Positions 30,911-42,621 are shown, counted from the first letter of the stretch. The stretch: DNA of 64,000 nucleotides from Pseudopyrenochaeta lycopersici (GCA_003313425.1 NHZP01000037.1:62001-126000), one strand, 5' to 3'. Notes: generated by a model from the sequence alone, not told the origin. Program-made: numbers and translations.

Positions 30911-31775
30911 ACTATTATCATCCGCCCACTCCAGTCCTGCTTCCAAAGGTCTTGAATAGTTCAGGATCAACCACTCCGGCAACTTGACTTCAATCTAAAT
31001 GAAATAACATAAGTAATTAGCTAACTAGTTATTACCTTACTAATTATGTAGTACTTACCCCTTCTTGGGATCTCACTCAACCTATAGTCCATGAAGTATT
31101 ATAAGCTTAGTTCCGTCGGGAAGCGTAAAAATTGCTGGTGGCCCAAGCGGCGGCAGTGACAGCACACTGGGCACAACGACAATGATGGACCCCTTACTCC
31201 CAGGGTAGAAGCCACCAAGGCCTGCGCCTCTCTCCAAAGCACGCCCGTGAGCTGTCATGGCTTCTAGATCGGACGGCTGTGTCTCACTATTCAGCTCAGT
31301 TAGGATGAAAGCAATTTCCGGTATGGGGTCTGCGATGCATGACGGCCCACCTCATCTACGCCTCTGCTGCAGAGAGGGTTCCTGCTAGGAGACATTAATT
31401 CCGAACCTTGGGTATGCATTCATGTGCCTTGCGCTTACTTCCCCCACAGAAGTCAATGTCTAATGTATGGCTTTGCTCGCCATGAGATACGTGCCGCTGC
31501 CTCCAAACGAGAGATTGGCTAGACCCTGGCTTCGGAGCATGAAAGAGTTGTTGGCATCAGCAAATAGTGTTACGTGCTGTCGGGCCGCAATGCAAACTGC
31601 CACAAGCTGATTGGGTCCGGAGACGTGAAAGGATCTCGCTGACAGTCAAACTAAAACTGCTGGTGGAGCATTGTTGGTGCCCTAGACGTGTTTTACGTAT
31701 AAAGGTCTTCATATTCGCTCGCAATTGTTTCTCTCTGCCATTTATTTTACTTTACGCTCTCCTTCGCTCCACAGA
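30911..31775. other. Gene-poor interval with a possible coding remnant
   Basis: A minus-strand frame of about 79 codons ending near 31090 (IAFILTELNSE...RALERGAGLGGFYPG...LPDGTKLII) has protein-like composition but no start and no recognised family. It may be an exon or remnant. The stretch also holds the promoter region of the next gene. Confidence 0.3.
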
Positions 31776-32795
31776 ATGAAGACGAGAGGACGATCCAACG
31801 GAGAAGCTTGGCCTAGTCCCGGCCCTCTGCTTAGTCGAAATCCAACAGACACTCAGACGGTCGAAGAGCATTCACATACCTCTAAGTTGGGTGCTGAGGA
31901 GAGGTTGCACATTGCGGAATGTAAGCATCACTTTGGCACGGTGTCGCTGCTTTCGTGGGACCGCAAGGCCTGGTCACAGCGTGGCCTTCGAAAACATCCC
32001 CATTCCCTCCAGGCCCGATGTGCAGCGATGCTTATATGTGGACATCGATGCGGACGGCCGTTTGTCCGCACAGATGCACGAGACCAACAATGGTACTGCG
32101 GCGACCACGACCTATTACTGCCTAAAAGACAGTCTAGGCTGCTCGAACTTCCAGGGGAAATCCGAAATGATATTTACAAGCACGCATTTCCTCCATTTTT
32201 AGGGTTCTTTCCTAAGCGTAGACTTGAAGGGAGCAGTATAGGGCTTCTTGCGGTCAACAAACAGGTCCGTAAAGAAGTTTTAAGTCTAATGTATGGCACG
32301 AAGCCACTTAGACTTAACTATGAGGAAGACGGCTTGAGCATTGATGATGTTTTTTACGATTGGGACGGCCAGGATCACTACGTTGGACCCTACTCGGGAT
32401 GGAATTGGAGCAGATCTGTGCTTCTCCGATTGCTTGGCGGAAACGCGCTTCAATACGTTAACGATATTGAGATTTACGTGGATCTCGAAGACCTCGAGGA
32501 TGCCGAATGCTCAATTTTGCTGGAATTCGTCCACATACTCTGCGTCAAACGAAGAACGCAGCCAAGGCGCTTTACGATAAAGTTCACGGTAGCGACGTTG
32601 ACAGGTAAGCAAGAGGAGGTCGAGTTTTTCCGCTTTCTCCAGGCGCTTAGGGAGGTTCCAGAGTTTCAGGATGTACACTTTGAACTTGAAAATTCTCATC
32701 GGCTTAAAGGGGAGGATGGACGACAGCTCCTTCAGAGAGCATATGCAATGAGGGACAGCCTGCTACTAGGACGGAAACGTAAATTTGAGCACTGA
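31776..32795 (+). CDS. 2EXR-type F-box-like protein
   Basis: This is a single-exon gene of 339 residues when started at MKTRG; an in-frame ATG 17 codons upstream (31725) is possible. The N-terminus contains a short Cys/His cluster (CGHRCGRPF, YCGDH). At about residues 122-135 the motif LPGEIRNDIYKHAF is characteristic of the fungal 2EXR/F-box-like families. A C-terminal region with LLAVNKQVRKEVLSLMYG continues that family pattern. Such proteins are abundant in Pezizomycotina and their function is unknown; a role as adaptor is often assumed. The frame is undisturbed, unlike the transposon debris around it. Confidence 0.75.
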   Translation: MKTRGRSNGEAWPSPGPLLSRNPTDTQTVEEHSHTSKLGAEERLHIAECKHHFGTVSLLSWDRKAWSQRGLRKHPHSLQARCAAMLICGHRCGRPFVRTDARDQQWYCGDHDLLLPKRQSRLLELPGEIRNDIYKHAFPPFLGFFPKRRLEGSSIGLLAVNKQVRKEVLSLMYGTKPLRLNYEEDGLSIDDVFYDWDGQDHYVGPYSGWNWSRSVLLRLLGGNALQYVNDIEIYVDLEDLEDAECSILLEFVHILCVKRRTQPRRFTIKFTVATLTGKQEEVEFFRFLQALREVPEFQDVHFELENSHRLKGEDGRQLLQRAYAMRDSLLLGRKRKFEH

Positions 32796-33008
32796 GGTCT
32801 CTTTAGGGATAAGACTATAGGTCCTAATAAGGAAGTTTTATAGACATACTGAACATGTGACGAATAAGATTGATCGGAGGCATAGCGATACACAAACCCG
32901 GATGAAAGCCAGACCCCGAACTAGTACCACCCTCTTTGATGGAACAATATCGGGAGGAGTTTATAATCTTTCTTCCTAGTCAGGCTTGCACTGCTTAGCA
33001 TACTTTGC

Positions 33009-33467
33009 ATGTGGCACGCTTTAAAAGACGGAGCTTCACCCATTACCTTCGATCATTCACTCTATTTTCCACTTAACGTCATGAATGATCAGATTCTGAA
33101 AGCTACACTTTCTGGCGTGCGAGAATGCAAGCCATTGCCACCTCGAATTCTACTCGTCACGTTGCTCGATGATCATTACGTTATTCTTTTTATTCAATCT
33201 CAAAATCATAGTATACTGGAGTCGATCAAAGATATTACCAAGGAAAAATCCTACTCTGATGAGAGACACGAGGCGATGGAGCTCTCTGCCACCCCTTCGG
33301 CGTACTGGGCGCTGGTCGAGAAGCAAAAGAAATGTCTCGATAGTTGCAGTGAGTTTTCCCGCACATATTACCCATCCATACTCACAGAACACAGTTGGAT
33401 CACTTGGCAAGAAGGAATGTATCTTTCTTGTCAACGCGGATGCTGGGCATTCAGGGTCAGGACCTAA
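33009..33467 (+). CDS. Hypothetical protein, uncertain
   Basis: An open frame of 152 codons begins MWHALKDGASPITFDHSLYF and shows a mixed hydrophobic and polar composition, with LPPRILLVTLLDDHYVILFI resembling a beta-strand-rich core. No family was recognised. It may be an exon of a larger gene, or chance. Its end is Cys- and Arg-rich, which may be read-through into an intron. Confidence 0.35.
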   Translation: MWHALKDGASPITFDHSLYFPLNVMNDQILKATLSGVRECKPLPPRILLVTLLDDHYVILFIQSQNHSILESIKDITKEKSYSDERHEAMELSATPSAYWALVEKQKKCLDSCSEFSRTYYPSILTEHSWITWQEGMYLSCQRGCWAFRVRT

Positions 33468-33768
33468 AGCAGAAGAGATCACGCCCCATCTCCATAATGC
33501 AGAGGTAGAGAAAAAAGCTTTTTCCTGACGTGGTGTTGTCTTGTCAAGGGAGCTATCATGTTACCAAGTTAGATCTTCGTCACTCTGATGAATCAACGTA
33601 GACTAAGTTTTGAATTTACTCGTCCAGCCACTGTGTGTCAGGCGGTTCACGCAGAATGGCTACGTGTTTTGTCAAAGCAACTGTTATTCGCGTATCTTCC
33701 CCCCAGACAAAGTTTACGCATAAGGTCCAGCATCTCCCCAAGTCAGCCTACAAGCACTGTGAGCCTCT

Positions 33769-33806
33769 CTCTTCTTCTTCTTCTTCTTCTTCTTCTTCTT
33801 CTTCTG
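33769..33806. repeat. CTT/TTC trinucleotide microsatellite
   Basis: There are about eleven uninterrupted TTC units, preceded by CTCTCT. A simple sequence repeat in non-coding sequence. Confidence 0.9.
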
Positions 33807-33837
33807 CAGAAGAAAAATTCACCACGATATCATGAAT

Positions 33838-34341
33838 TCAAGTAACAAAACCGAAAGCAATAATCAAGATGCCCGTGTCTGGAGTTTTGCATGTGTTACG
33901 AGCTCCAATTAGGGAATGAAATGTTCGGACTTGTGAATTCATCGCCAACATCCGATATTCGGATAGATTGGCGGTATCGTCAGACATCGGCTTTTTTCGC
34001 CTCGTTCTTTTCTGGTTGGAATCATCATCGATGCTCATGTCAGGGTCGTCTTCTCGGTCGTGTTCTTCTCGGTCGTGTTCCTCTCGGTCGTGTTCCTCTC
34101 GGTCCTCTTCTTCTCGGTCCTCTTCTTCTCTACACCCTTCATTGAAGCCAGCATGATTCTCTGCTGAACGTGCTAAGCTTTCTCTTTCTCCGTTGCTCTC
34201 GTGGTCCTCGTCTTGTTGTGCATCCTCCGGATCCCTGTTTCCTGCAAACCAAAACCTTACAGAAGAGGATGTTGGTGTCCGAATAGGTCGCTCAGCAACA
34301 GATTTGAAAGGAACACTTCTCTTATTGATGATGAAGATCAA
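33838..34341 (-). CDS. Hypothetical charged protein with DREEH repeats
   Basis: The frame has 167 codons. The middle is a run of Glu/Asp/Arg units (REEED, REEHD, coded by a degenerate 15-bp repeat at about 34035-34125), followed by a basic patch (QKRTRRKKP). No family is recognised. The repeat-coding composition means the open frame could be partly a product of low complexity. If expressed, a nuclear protein is plausible. Confidence 0.35.
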   Translation of the reverse strand: MIFIINKRSVPFKSVAERPIRTPTSSSVRFWFAGNRDPEDAQQDEDHESNGERESLARSAENHAGFNEGCREEEDREEEDREEHDREEHDREEHDREDDPDMSIDDDSNQKRTRRKKPMSDDTANLSEYRMLAMNSQVRTFHSLIGARNTCKTPDTGILIIAFGFVT

Positions 34342-34867
34342 TCGAACGATTGACGCCTATCCCACCAGGTTGCAAAAGTGCAAGGATGAATACCAAGGCT
34401 TAGCAACAAAATACTAAGGAATTTGTCCTAATTTTAAGAATTTGAACGATGCAAAACATCGTTTTTTGGCTATGAAACGCAGGTGTTCTGCATTTGTTGG
34501 GCTCGGCGCTCGGTCCCTTATTTCCCACTTATTTTAAAGTACGAGAGACCACCTGGCGCACGTCCCTACCTGACGCACACAGGGCTTGTTTTTCATCCCA
34601 ACTTCAACGTTCAAAATCTCAACCACCATGGCACCTATTGACGAAGCGCTTGCAGCTTTGGATTTGCTTAGTATAGCACCATTATTGCTGAGTTCCTGAT
34701 AGAATATGCCACTGCCAGCGTCCTGAAGTGCAGCGACGCGCTTGACGGGGCTTGCGGATCGCTTCGAAGTCGACGGGGCATCTCGCACCGCTTGTGCAGC
34801 TCCAGTACAGCAATCCTACTGACCAGCGGGCCATGTATTTATTCTTGTGTCCAACAGTACAATGACC

Positions 34868-35641
34868 TCAACGGGCCCGGTAGAGAAGACTTCTCTTATC
34901 AACTTTAACCTGAAATTTAGCTGTATTCCCTCGGCGGTTCTTGCCCCAACCGACATTGAAATTACATTTGAACTCCAAGTATTCTCTCTTGATCGAGTCA
35001 CAGTAGACCTGTATTACATCGCCTGTATGAAGATCTCCGTACAGTATCCGACCTTGATGATCCGTCTGTCTTAAACGAATGCGGTTGACGCGAATGCCAA
35101 AAGTCGCCTTGGTCATGATGCCCGGCCTCAGAAAGTCTGCGATGTCCTTGATATTGCCTCGCTCGAATGCTTCCCGAACGACGTTGTGGTGAAGATGACC
35201 AGGTGCATACCAGAAAATCACAAAAGCGACCTTGGGAATTCGCATGTCCATCGTATTTCCTGCCTTTCGCCCCCACCAGTTTGAAGCCCGATCAAAATGG
35301 ATGACAAGCGAGGGTAAAAGCGAGCGGTCAGTTATTGTGAGTGTGCCTAGGCGTCCTGCGGATCTGCTTGCTATCTGGGTAGTCGGGAATGCATTGGAAG
35401 GTGGCATGAAGATTTGCGGCGATCGATCTGCTTCTTCGGATGCGTCCGGATCCAGCTCGTCATCGTGATGAGCCGAGCCCTGTTCAGGCAACAGACTTGG
35501 TTGTACACCGTGCCTTAGTGTTGATGGACGGTGAGGTCGATGTAAACGTGGCGGTAGCTGTGGATAGGACGGGAGCTTTGCGTGTTGATGACCTGCTGAC
35601 ACGCCGAACGTCAGCGGGGCCAACACTGTCGAGGGCGACAT
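34868..35641 (-). CDS. Conserved-looking hypothetical protein
   Basis: The frame has 257 codons. The N-terminal 90 residues are Pro/Ser/His-rich and probably disordered. The C-terminal 160 residues look folded: SLVIHFDRASNWWG, IPKVAFVIFWYAPGHLHH, GDLHTGDVIQVYCDSIKREY and a Lys/Arg-rich end. No known family was recognised. A second frame at 34534-34788 on the same strand could be a neighbouring exon, but no good splice pair was found. A transposon remnant starts 146 bp upstream. Confidence 0.5.
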   Translation of the reverse strand: MSPSTVLAPLTFGVSAGHQHAKLPSYPQLPPRLHRPHRPSTLRHGVQPSLLPEQGSAHHDDELDPDASEEADRSPQIFMPPSNAFPTTQIASRSAGRLGTLTITDRSLLPSLVIHFDRASNWWGRKAGNTMDMRIPKVAFVIFWYAPGHLHHNVVREAFERGNIKDIADFLRPGIMTKATFGIRVNRIRLRQTDHQGRILYGDLHTGDVIQVYCDSIKREYLEFKCNFNVGWGKNRRGNTAKFQVKVDKRSLLYRAR

Positions 35642-35786
35642 TCTTTGCCTGACATCTGAGGCTAGGGTTTAAGATTTCGCATGCCTGTATATTCCGAGCG
35701 TCCAGGTCGCGGCGGCGTTGGGGTGGAGTTGGTGACATTGAGCCGTTTCTTGGAGGGTTGGATCGGCAGATCCACGGGCCGACCTT

Positions 35787-37624
35787 GGGTGCCACGCGGG
35801 CGCAAAAAAAGGCCGCACCGCAAATGCCTTGGCGTCCCCCAACACCAACAAATTACGATGGAGAGGAGGACAATTGCGCACTTTTTGGAGTAGATTTCAA
35901 TAAGCTATGATGCTCGCAAGGTGAGGTTATAGATTTCGCTATACAGGTTGGTTTTTGGTGTTGCAGCTATCAAAACAGCGCGCTCGCGCGAGGTTACCAA
36001 CCAGTCATTTGACCATCCATTGCAATGCAATCTCTCAGCCTATTTAGTATAGAATTAACACGCTCATTAATGAAGCCTTGTCCTATCCTCTCCCGTCCTT
36101 CAAGAGCAAGCTCTCGCGTATCTCCCTGTCAGATTGTCAAATACAAGGAAAGAGCGATAAATAGTAGGACCGATAACTATTTGTGATCTACGGAACCTCC
36201 GGAAGCAGAGAAGCTATAGAAGAGAGGAACAGACAGAACACAAGAAAATAAAGGATCAATTCTCATCCATTCTGACGAACACATTCATTAAATTCTGACA
36301 CTCCCTTATCCTAAGGTGGAAATTTCTTGACGTACTGCTTAGGTGGTTGCCAGCAATTTTCTATAGTCAGGGTTAGAGTGACAGTTAAAGTAACTCTCGA
36401 GCTTATAGGGATCTTTCCACTGCTGTACTATGTTGTTTTTGCCTAAGCTATGGCCTGAGTCGCTATCCTCCTTAAGTATAAAGTCGTCTCCTCGTTTAAG
36501 CTAGGGCTTAACTACAGGCTTAAGGATCTAATTAATATAGGCGTGTTGCGTTATCTTGCTATTAGTGTTGCTTAGGATCTTATAGAAGGTAAGAGCTAAC
36601 TTAAAGTTATAGCTAATAGCCGCCTAGGCATGCACTTTCTTAAGGTTACGCTTACGGTTATCTCGCTCCTGCTTATCTTGTTGCTAGATATAATTACTGT
36701 AGTAGCGTTCTCCTAGCTTGCGGATAATATAGATACTGCCTTAAGGGCTAAGAGCCTAGTGTACCTTATTAGAGAACCTAACATAATGCTAGTCTGCAGC
36801 GTTAGGGTAGCGTTGTTGTTAGGGACTGTTGGTAGAGGTCGAGGTTAAGTGATATGGGATAGTATTAAGACTAATCCTTAACCTCTGCTCAGAGGGGGTA
36901 GCTCTCGTTTATATACTAGCCCGTCTCTAGTGTAGTCCCGAGCCTTTCCGGGCTCTATCCGGTATGGGTCCGAGGGCCCTCCGCTGGGTCGTCCCCCGCT
37001 AGGTCTGGTGTGTTCGTGACAGTTGTAGCATAATAGAGGCCTAGGATTTTCTAGCAGCAGCTGTACTATTATTAACCTATCTCTTCTAGTATATAATAGA
37101 CTTAGAGTAGCTTATAGTATTACCTATTGTATAAGAGATTGTACGTGCTAAGACTCCTTTAACACTAGCCTTAAATCCTAGCTTAAGCTATAACAGCTTT
37201 CTTGCTTTAAAACCTACCTTTTTTATGATCCTGTCTATCTCCTTAAGCTGTCTATTTGAGATAAGTGAGGGCCTACTACAGCGCTCACCTGCCTCGCTTC
37301 TGTAGTGCTTTCTGTCAACGCTGCCTGGTGAGATCATTGCCCAACCTTGTCGTTTAGAGACTCCATTGAATCTGAATACGTCTGCTTTTGAGTGTGGAAT
37401 GCCACGGGTCTCCATGTACTCAATCGCCCCCCGAACCCGGCTTTTTTTGGGCGTATCATGAGAATCACCATTGTCCCAGTCTGCCATGAAGAGGAGGAGA
37501 AAAAATAATATGTAGAGCGTTGGTGGTGTGGCTGCAAAGTTGGTTGACAGAGCACTTGGGTTTCAATTTTGGTGGGGCACGGACGCGCGGTGCGGCCTTT
37601 TTTTGCGCCCGCGTGGGTGCCAAG
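35787..37624 (-). mobile_element. Tc1/mariner-type element, heavily decayed and AT-rich
   Basis: The ends carry an inverted repeat whose core is CACGCGGGCGCAAAAAAAGG followed by CCGCACCGC (near 35795-35823 and 37582-37611). The interior from about 36300 to 37180 is unusually rich in TA, TTAA and CTTA words, as expected after repeat-induced point mutation. A transposase N-terminus survives at 37188-37487 on the minus strand. Exact ends and a TA duplication could not be fixed. Confidence 0.55.
37188..37487 (-). pseudogene. Mariner/Tc1-type transposase N-terminal fragment
   Basis: The 99-codon frame contains a helix-turn-helix-like segment (SRVRGAIEYMETRGIPHSKADVF) followed by VSKRQGWAMI and a basic stretch. 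This is the layout of the DNA-binding N-terminus of fungal Tc1/mariner transposases. Beyond it the minus strand is full of stops, so the catalytic domain is lost. Confidence 0.55.
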
Positions 37625-37676
37625 AGATGCGCAAAGCTTCTCCTGCGGCAGAAACATCAATCACTGAAAAACAACA

Positions 37677-37810
37677 ATTTTTGGAATTACCATCGCAAAC
37701 GCGTTGAAGCACATCTGCCAGTGGCTGCAACGGTCTTTGCAGGCCATCGCGCGTCCCCCAGCGTCGATTTGGTACCTCTGGTGGATCCCCACGAAACCCG
37801 GTCACGACTC
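37677..37810. repeat. Repeat fragment related to 56165-56305 (inverted)
   Basis: TTTGGAATTACCATCGCAAA, CACATCTGCCAG and ACGGTCTTTGCAGGCCATC recur with transitions in the reverse complement of 56165-56305. It is probably part of a LINE 5' region. From 37811 to 38636 no gene or clear repeat was recognised. Confidence 0.5.
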
Positions 37811-38636
37811 ACGAGCCTTGTTGTTTCTATTGCCATATGAGGAACATGGGCCATCTCCCTTCCTCGCAATCTTCGCGCCATCGTTCGCAGAAGAATGCTG
37901 CTTGGCTTTGTTGGAATCCGTCAGAAACTACTGCCGGAGTGACTGCAACCATTGCTGCATCATGTAAAGGAAGTATGACGTCAGTCCACGTACGACGATT
38001 GCGTACACGAATCTAGCGCAAGGGCATCACTCCGGTCTATATATCGATAGTCATATTAGTATGAGTACTCTAATAATGTGGCACATGTGATGCAATTCTC
38101 AATAGACTTGAAACTATCTTTATTTTGAGTTGTCTCTTTTTTCTTCTACAGAGCACAACCTAGTCTTTATATCTGCGGTCTCAACTTCAGCTCTTCGGAC
38201 TGGCCGACGGTTAATCCGATATTCTCGGTCTCACCGAAAGTCTATTATTTCGGTTTCTCCGATCAGATATCACCGTACTTTCTAGACCTGTCAACAAGTC
38301 AGATACACTCGTTAAAAGTAGGTTGAAGCATCAAATGGACATCTCATTCTGCTCTTCCATAACCACTTCCAACAGGCTTTACATTGCGGACATGATCAGT
38401 GGCGCGACCAGGAGGGCTACGAAACGAATGCACAAAGGAGTTTCACTTTCAGCGAAGAGTCGATGTATGAAGATCTCAAGATAGGTAGAGACTGTACACA
38501 GGGATATACGGTTACAGATTGTAATGAGATGAATGATTTGATTGTGTCCGATACGGAGCCCGCAGGGATGGTTTATATACATGAGCCAAGACCTCTAGTT
38601 CCGAGGCGGTTGGCAAGCCACATCGCGAAGAGAACA

Positions 38637-40661
38637 TTATCTCACCCTGTACGTCGTCGGGAAGGCTTTGTCCATACTAAACTTTCGGATCAAAAAGCTG
38701 ACGGCTAACGCACTCGCTGAGATGGTTGTCATCATAATAAAGACGGATTGGAAACCCTTCGTATAGGATTCCAGAATCGCGATTTTCTTCGGATCGGTAT
38801 CCTCCATGGCCTGAAGAATGAAGACATAGCGCTCAGAATCGTGAGCGATGTCTATAGGGAGGCCAAAGTCGGATAGCCTACCAGACATGACGTTCTGGAA
38901 GATGTTTCCTGACAGCTTGAGGAATGTTAGTGTGTTGCCAAAAAAATGTTACGGATGAAGGAGGGACTCACTGCGACTCCGAGCGGCATTCCTAGACTGC
39001 GCATGAAACCATACATACTAGCAGCCATTGCACAATCCTCCGCCTTCGAGATTGCCTGGATCCCGACATTGACGCTGGTCAAGATCATGCCATTTCCTAC
39101 ACCGAATACTATCAAAGCGACTGAGAAGACCGCCATTCCAGTGTGCAAATCAAAGAGAAGGAACAACCCGCACGCGACAGTTGTGACACTCCAACCGATC
39201 CAAATCGCCCATCGAAATCGCCCGAGGCGCGAGGTAAGAGTGGCGACGATGATAGAGCCTGGAACGAGAAAGCAGACTGCGGGGAAGAGGTCGATGCCTG
39301 CACGAGTGGGTGAGGAACCACGAACAGACATCTGGTAGAAAGGGATGTAGTAGAGAGCAGTAAAAAGCTACGTGTCTGTAAGGGACAGTATTCTATAAAT
39401 TTTGGAGCACACTTACAATAAATCCATTGATGAGTGCACAATAGAAGGCTGCGATCGAGCTGCAGTTGTAAAAAAGCGACATAGGCAGCAAATTGTGTGG
39501 GCGTGCATACATCTGCCATAGGAAAAAAATAGCAACGCCAAACGAACCCACAGCAATCGGCGCCAAAGTTGAACCCGATGCCCAAGGATGCTGGACGCCA
39601 CCCCAGGAAGTGCCAACGAGAAGGCTTGTCATTCCGCCCACGAACAGAACAGCGCCAATCCAATCCGTTTGCTTCAGCTTCTGTGCGAGCGTGAGCTCCG
39701 AGACCGCATCGAAGCGGACGAAGAGAAACGCGACAACGAAACCGACACCGCAAAAGGGGAAATTGATATGGAAACACCATCGCCAAGATGCGTTTTCCAC
39801 GAGACAGCCACCGACAACCGGGCCAATGATACTTCCAATCGACCACGAACCCAGCACCAGGGAAAAGTACTTGGGGCGCTGCCTTAAAGGGACGATGTCG
39901 CAGAAGATAACTTGGGTGATGGTGATGACACCTCCGCCACCAACGCCTTGGATACAGCGTCCGGTAAGCATGACTGTGAAATCATGTGCGACCGCGCAGA
40001 GGGCAGTGCCGAAAGTGAAAAAGACGAGGGACATGATGAGCTGCTGCTGCCGGCCGAAAGACTGAGAGATTGATGCGATGACTGGCTGGCAGATGGCCGA
40101 GGTGAGGAGATAGGATGTGCCTGCCCAGAAGGTCTCCACTGATGAACCGTTGAGGGACCGTGCTATTTCCTGTTAACAACATTTCAGTCGCGTAACAGGC
40201 ATTTTTGCATGAAGAGACTCTGGCTCACGGGTAGAACGGTGACCAGAATCGTCGTGTCAAGCGACACCACCAGCGAGATGAAGCTAAGACTGATCATGAC
40301 GAGCCACTCGTTTTTTCTTGGCTTCCCTGGAGTTGCCAGTCTGATTTCAGCGAGTGCCTGACATGTAGCTCGTATCTAGATCTTACGTACACATGTCGGG
40401 AGTATCTACCTCGCGCTCAGCTTCAGCCCTCACATGAAAGCCCAGTAGCGAGTTTGCCGATACCGGAGTGCGGTAGGTCGTAGGCTCTAGGGGGAGGTCG
40501 CCACCGTTTACTGAGTTAAACAGTTAAAAAAAGGGCACACGGCTAAAGCCAAGTGGGGTACATATACCTTTGCCATTGCTGGGCCATCCATTTTCTGACT
40601 GCGCGACGAAGCTTCTCCACTCTTCAATGGATGGCAAGGGTATCTCAGATTCATGAGACAT
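38637..40661 (-). CDS. MFS transporter, DHA-type with about 14 membrane segments
   Basis: Six exons are proposed: 40661-40568, 40510-40410, 40357-40229, 40169-39417, 39367-38972 and 38915-38637. All introns are GT..AG and 49-59 bp long, and the phases join exactly to give 583 residues. After a hydrophilic N-terminus, the first helix carries the family motif SLDTTILVTVLP. QGVGGGG and SIGSIIGPVVGG match the motif A/C areas of drug:H+ antiporters, and LFTALYYIPFYQ and GNGMILTSVNVG follow. Length and motifs fit plasma-membrane or vacuolar proton-coupled exporters of the 14-helix group, often linked to toxin or drug export. The substrate is not predictable, and no biosynthetic cluster is seen nearby. 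The start is the ATG of MSHESEIP. Confidence 0.88.
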
Positions 40662-41680
40662 GGTATTAGCAAGGAGCTGGGACGGAGCGAGGATGATTGT
40701 CGACTCTTGACTGGCAGCTTGTGCCAAAGTCCCGTTGTTCTGGAAAAAGGAGCCGGCCAGCTTGTTATTGGCATCTAACGAAAGGAACGGTCTATATAGA
40801 CGATGAGATTCCCAGCGTTTGTTCCAGCCCCGATGTAAGCAATCCTCAATGATCACATTGTTGAATGGAAGGAGTGCAATGCTAGCAGTCACGCTGACAG
40901 GGGCTGAGCGCACTCAATGACGCTAAAATTAAGCCGGGACCTGCGGCGGTTCTACCGCGATTTCGGACCTACTCCCTGGATCATAGTCAGTTCAATTGCT
41001 TTGACAGTTCTTCGTGGCACTTGAATCTTCCGGCGTTTAAGATTGCTCGTTCGCACGAGAGCCATTGTTCAGGCTCAATCGAAAGAGTGAATTGGATTTC
41101 AAAAGTTTAGACATAACGTCAGGCGTAAGTATGGTTCCTGTCAACACACGACTCTCCCTAGACGCTTATAGGGCATCACGCCGACAGGGTTGGGTGACGC
41201 AACTAACGACCGTATGGAATAGCCATGGGCCAACGCACTGGAAAACGGTGACAGATCTAGATTCGGCTTTGATGTTCTCCAGTGTTGCCCTTGACAGAAT
41301 TACATAGTAGCTGACACGCGAACGTTGTTGCTTGCTTTGTGGACGGAAGAACCGCTGCCATGCTCAAGTTTCAGCTGCAGAGAGGACACCTGAAAGCGAA
41401 TCTGCACTTCAGTCTAGTAGTGTGAGATGAGGCTTTGCTGCCTCTTTGTTACGTCAACAACAACAGGCTGCGCCGCGACATTCTCAAATCCGCACGTGCG
41501 GACACCAAAAACAGTACATACGGCATGCATCTTCGAAAATAGATCACTGGGGCCTGTCTTGGGTCCAGCTCGTCATGACCAGCTACCTTACAAGTGCTCT
41601 TAACCGGGCCTACATTTATCTGAACGTCACTACACTTCTCCACAAAGCACTAACCGAAGGACAATCTGATCTTACTCGCA
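40662..41680. other. Intergenic, nothing recognised
   Basis: About 1 kb lies between the MFS and coiled-coil genes. Short open frames on both strands lack protein-like features. The two genes are divergently transcribed, so promoters of both should lie here. Confidence 0.5.
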
Positions 41681-42365
41681 ATGGCTTCTCGGAGTACAGA
41701 AGTGGAAGGAATTCCATCTCAGGTCTGTTCATCTGTCTTTCTAGCATGAATCCAATACTCACCTTCTTCTGCAGATTGACAATCGCCAACTCGACTTACA
41801 GCTCCAACACATCCGGTACTACGCCAACGAAGTTCGAAGAGGGCTGTACGAAAAAGAGATAGCGATTAGGGGCCTTGAACAGAGGCGTACGCAGGATAGG
41901 GAGCAGCACAAGAAAGAGAAGGTCGAGCTGGAAATTCAGATACTGGCTTTGAGACTAGACCTCAAAGTGGCAAGACAGCAGAGCATAGCGACAGAGCAGG
42001 CACACACGATGCGAGAGACTCAGACCAGCGAGCTCGAACGGAGCTCTGATCAATCACACGAGACTGCACGGGAGAAGCTTGGGGGAGGTGGCATGGAAAA
42101 GCGGTGTCAGGAGCTTGAGGCTGTGTTGCGCTCACTGCAGGAGGAGAATAGGGATAGGTTAGGGCGGTTCCAGTCAGAGAAAGCCGAATGGACAAACTTG
42201 CTTGCGAGCCTTTCCCACCGTTGCGAGTCTATGGAGGTTAAGCTTAGGAGTTTGGGATATGAGATGGACTCGTTAGGAAAGATGAAGCGTACCAGGCGGA
42301 CTGCTAGAAAGCGCAGTGTGGCAATGACAAGAGCGAGTAACCGGCTGAGTGCGATCTCGTCTTGA
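41681..42365 (+). CDS. Coiled-coil protein
   Basis: Two exons are proposed, 41681-41722 and 41775-42365, with a 52-bp GTCTGT...TTCTGCAG intron joined in phase, giving 210 residues. The start MASRSTEVEG sits on an ATG preceded by CGCA. From residue 15 almost to the end the protein is Gln/Glu/Arg/Leu-rich with long heptad patterns (for example QLDLQLQHIRYYANE, ELEAVLRSLQEENRD), interrupted by GGGG. A basic C-terminus (KMKRTRRTARKRS) follows. It is predicted to be a coiled-coil protein, perhaps a nuclear or structural one. No specific family is recognised. Confidence 0.65.
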
Positions 42366-42621
42366 ATCTCATTCGCGGGTTGATACACTTCAATTATTCG
42401 ATAATGTCTAAAGGCCAGCATATAACATCATGCACTTCGATCTATGCATTATCTCACACCATGTCCACCCACTGTCAGACTCAATCAAACTCACACACGC
42501 TTAGAGTAGATATATGTACAGTGCGTCCGGCGGCTGAGCTACCGTAAACCATGGAAAGGCACAGAAAGAGCAAGAATGGATCCAGACTTCTCTACGGACG
42601 TTGCTCGGCGCCGAGGCCACA

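Noticed and set aside
33009..33528. Overlapping frames on both strands considered as separate genes
   Set aside because: Only the 152-codon plus-strand frame has somewhat protein-like composition; the others lack support, and even that one is kept at low confidence.
36826..37013. Possible solo Gypsy-type LTR (TGTTGG...GTGACA) inside the mariner remnant
   Set aside because: No target duplication was found at any border tried, and no second copy was seen in the window.
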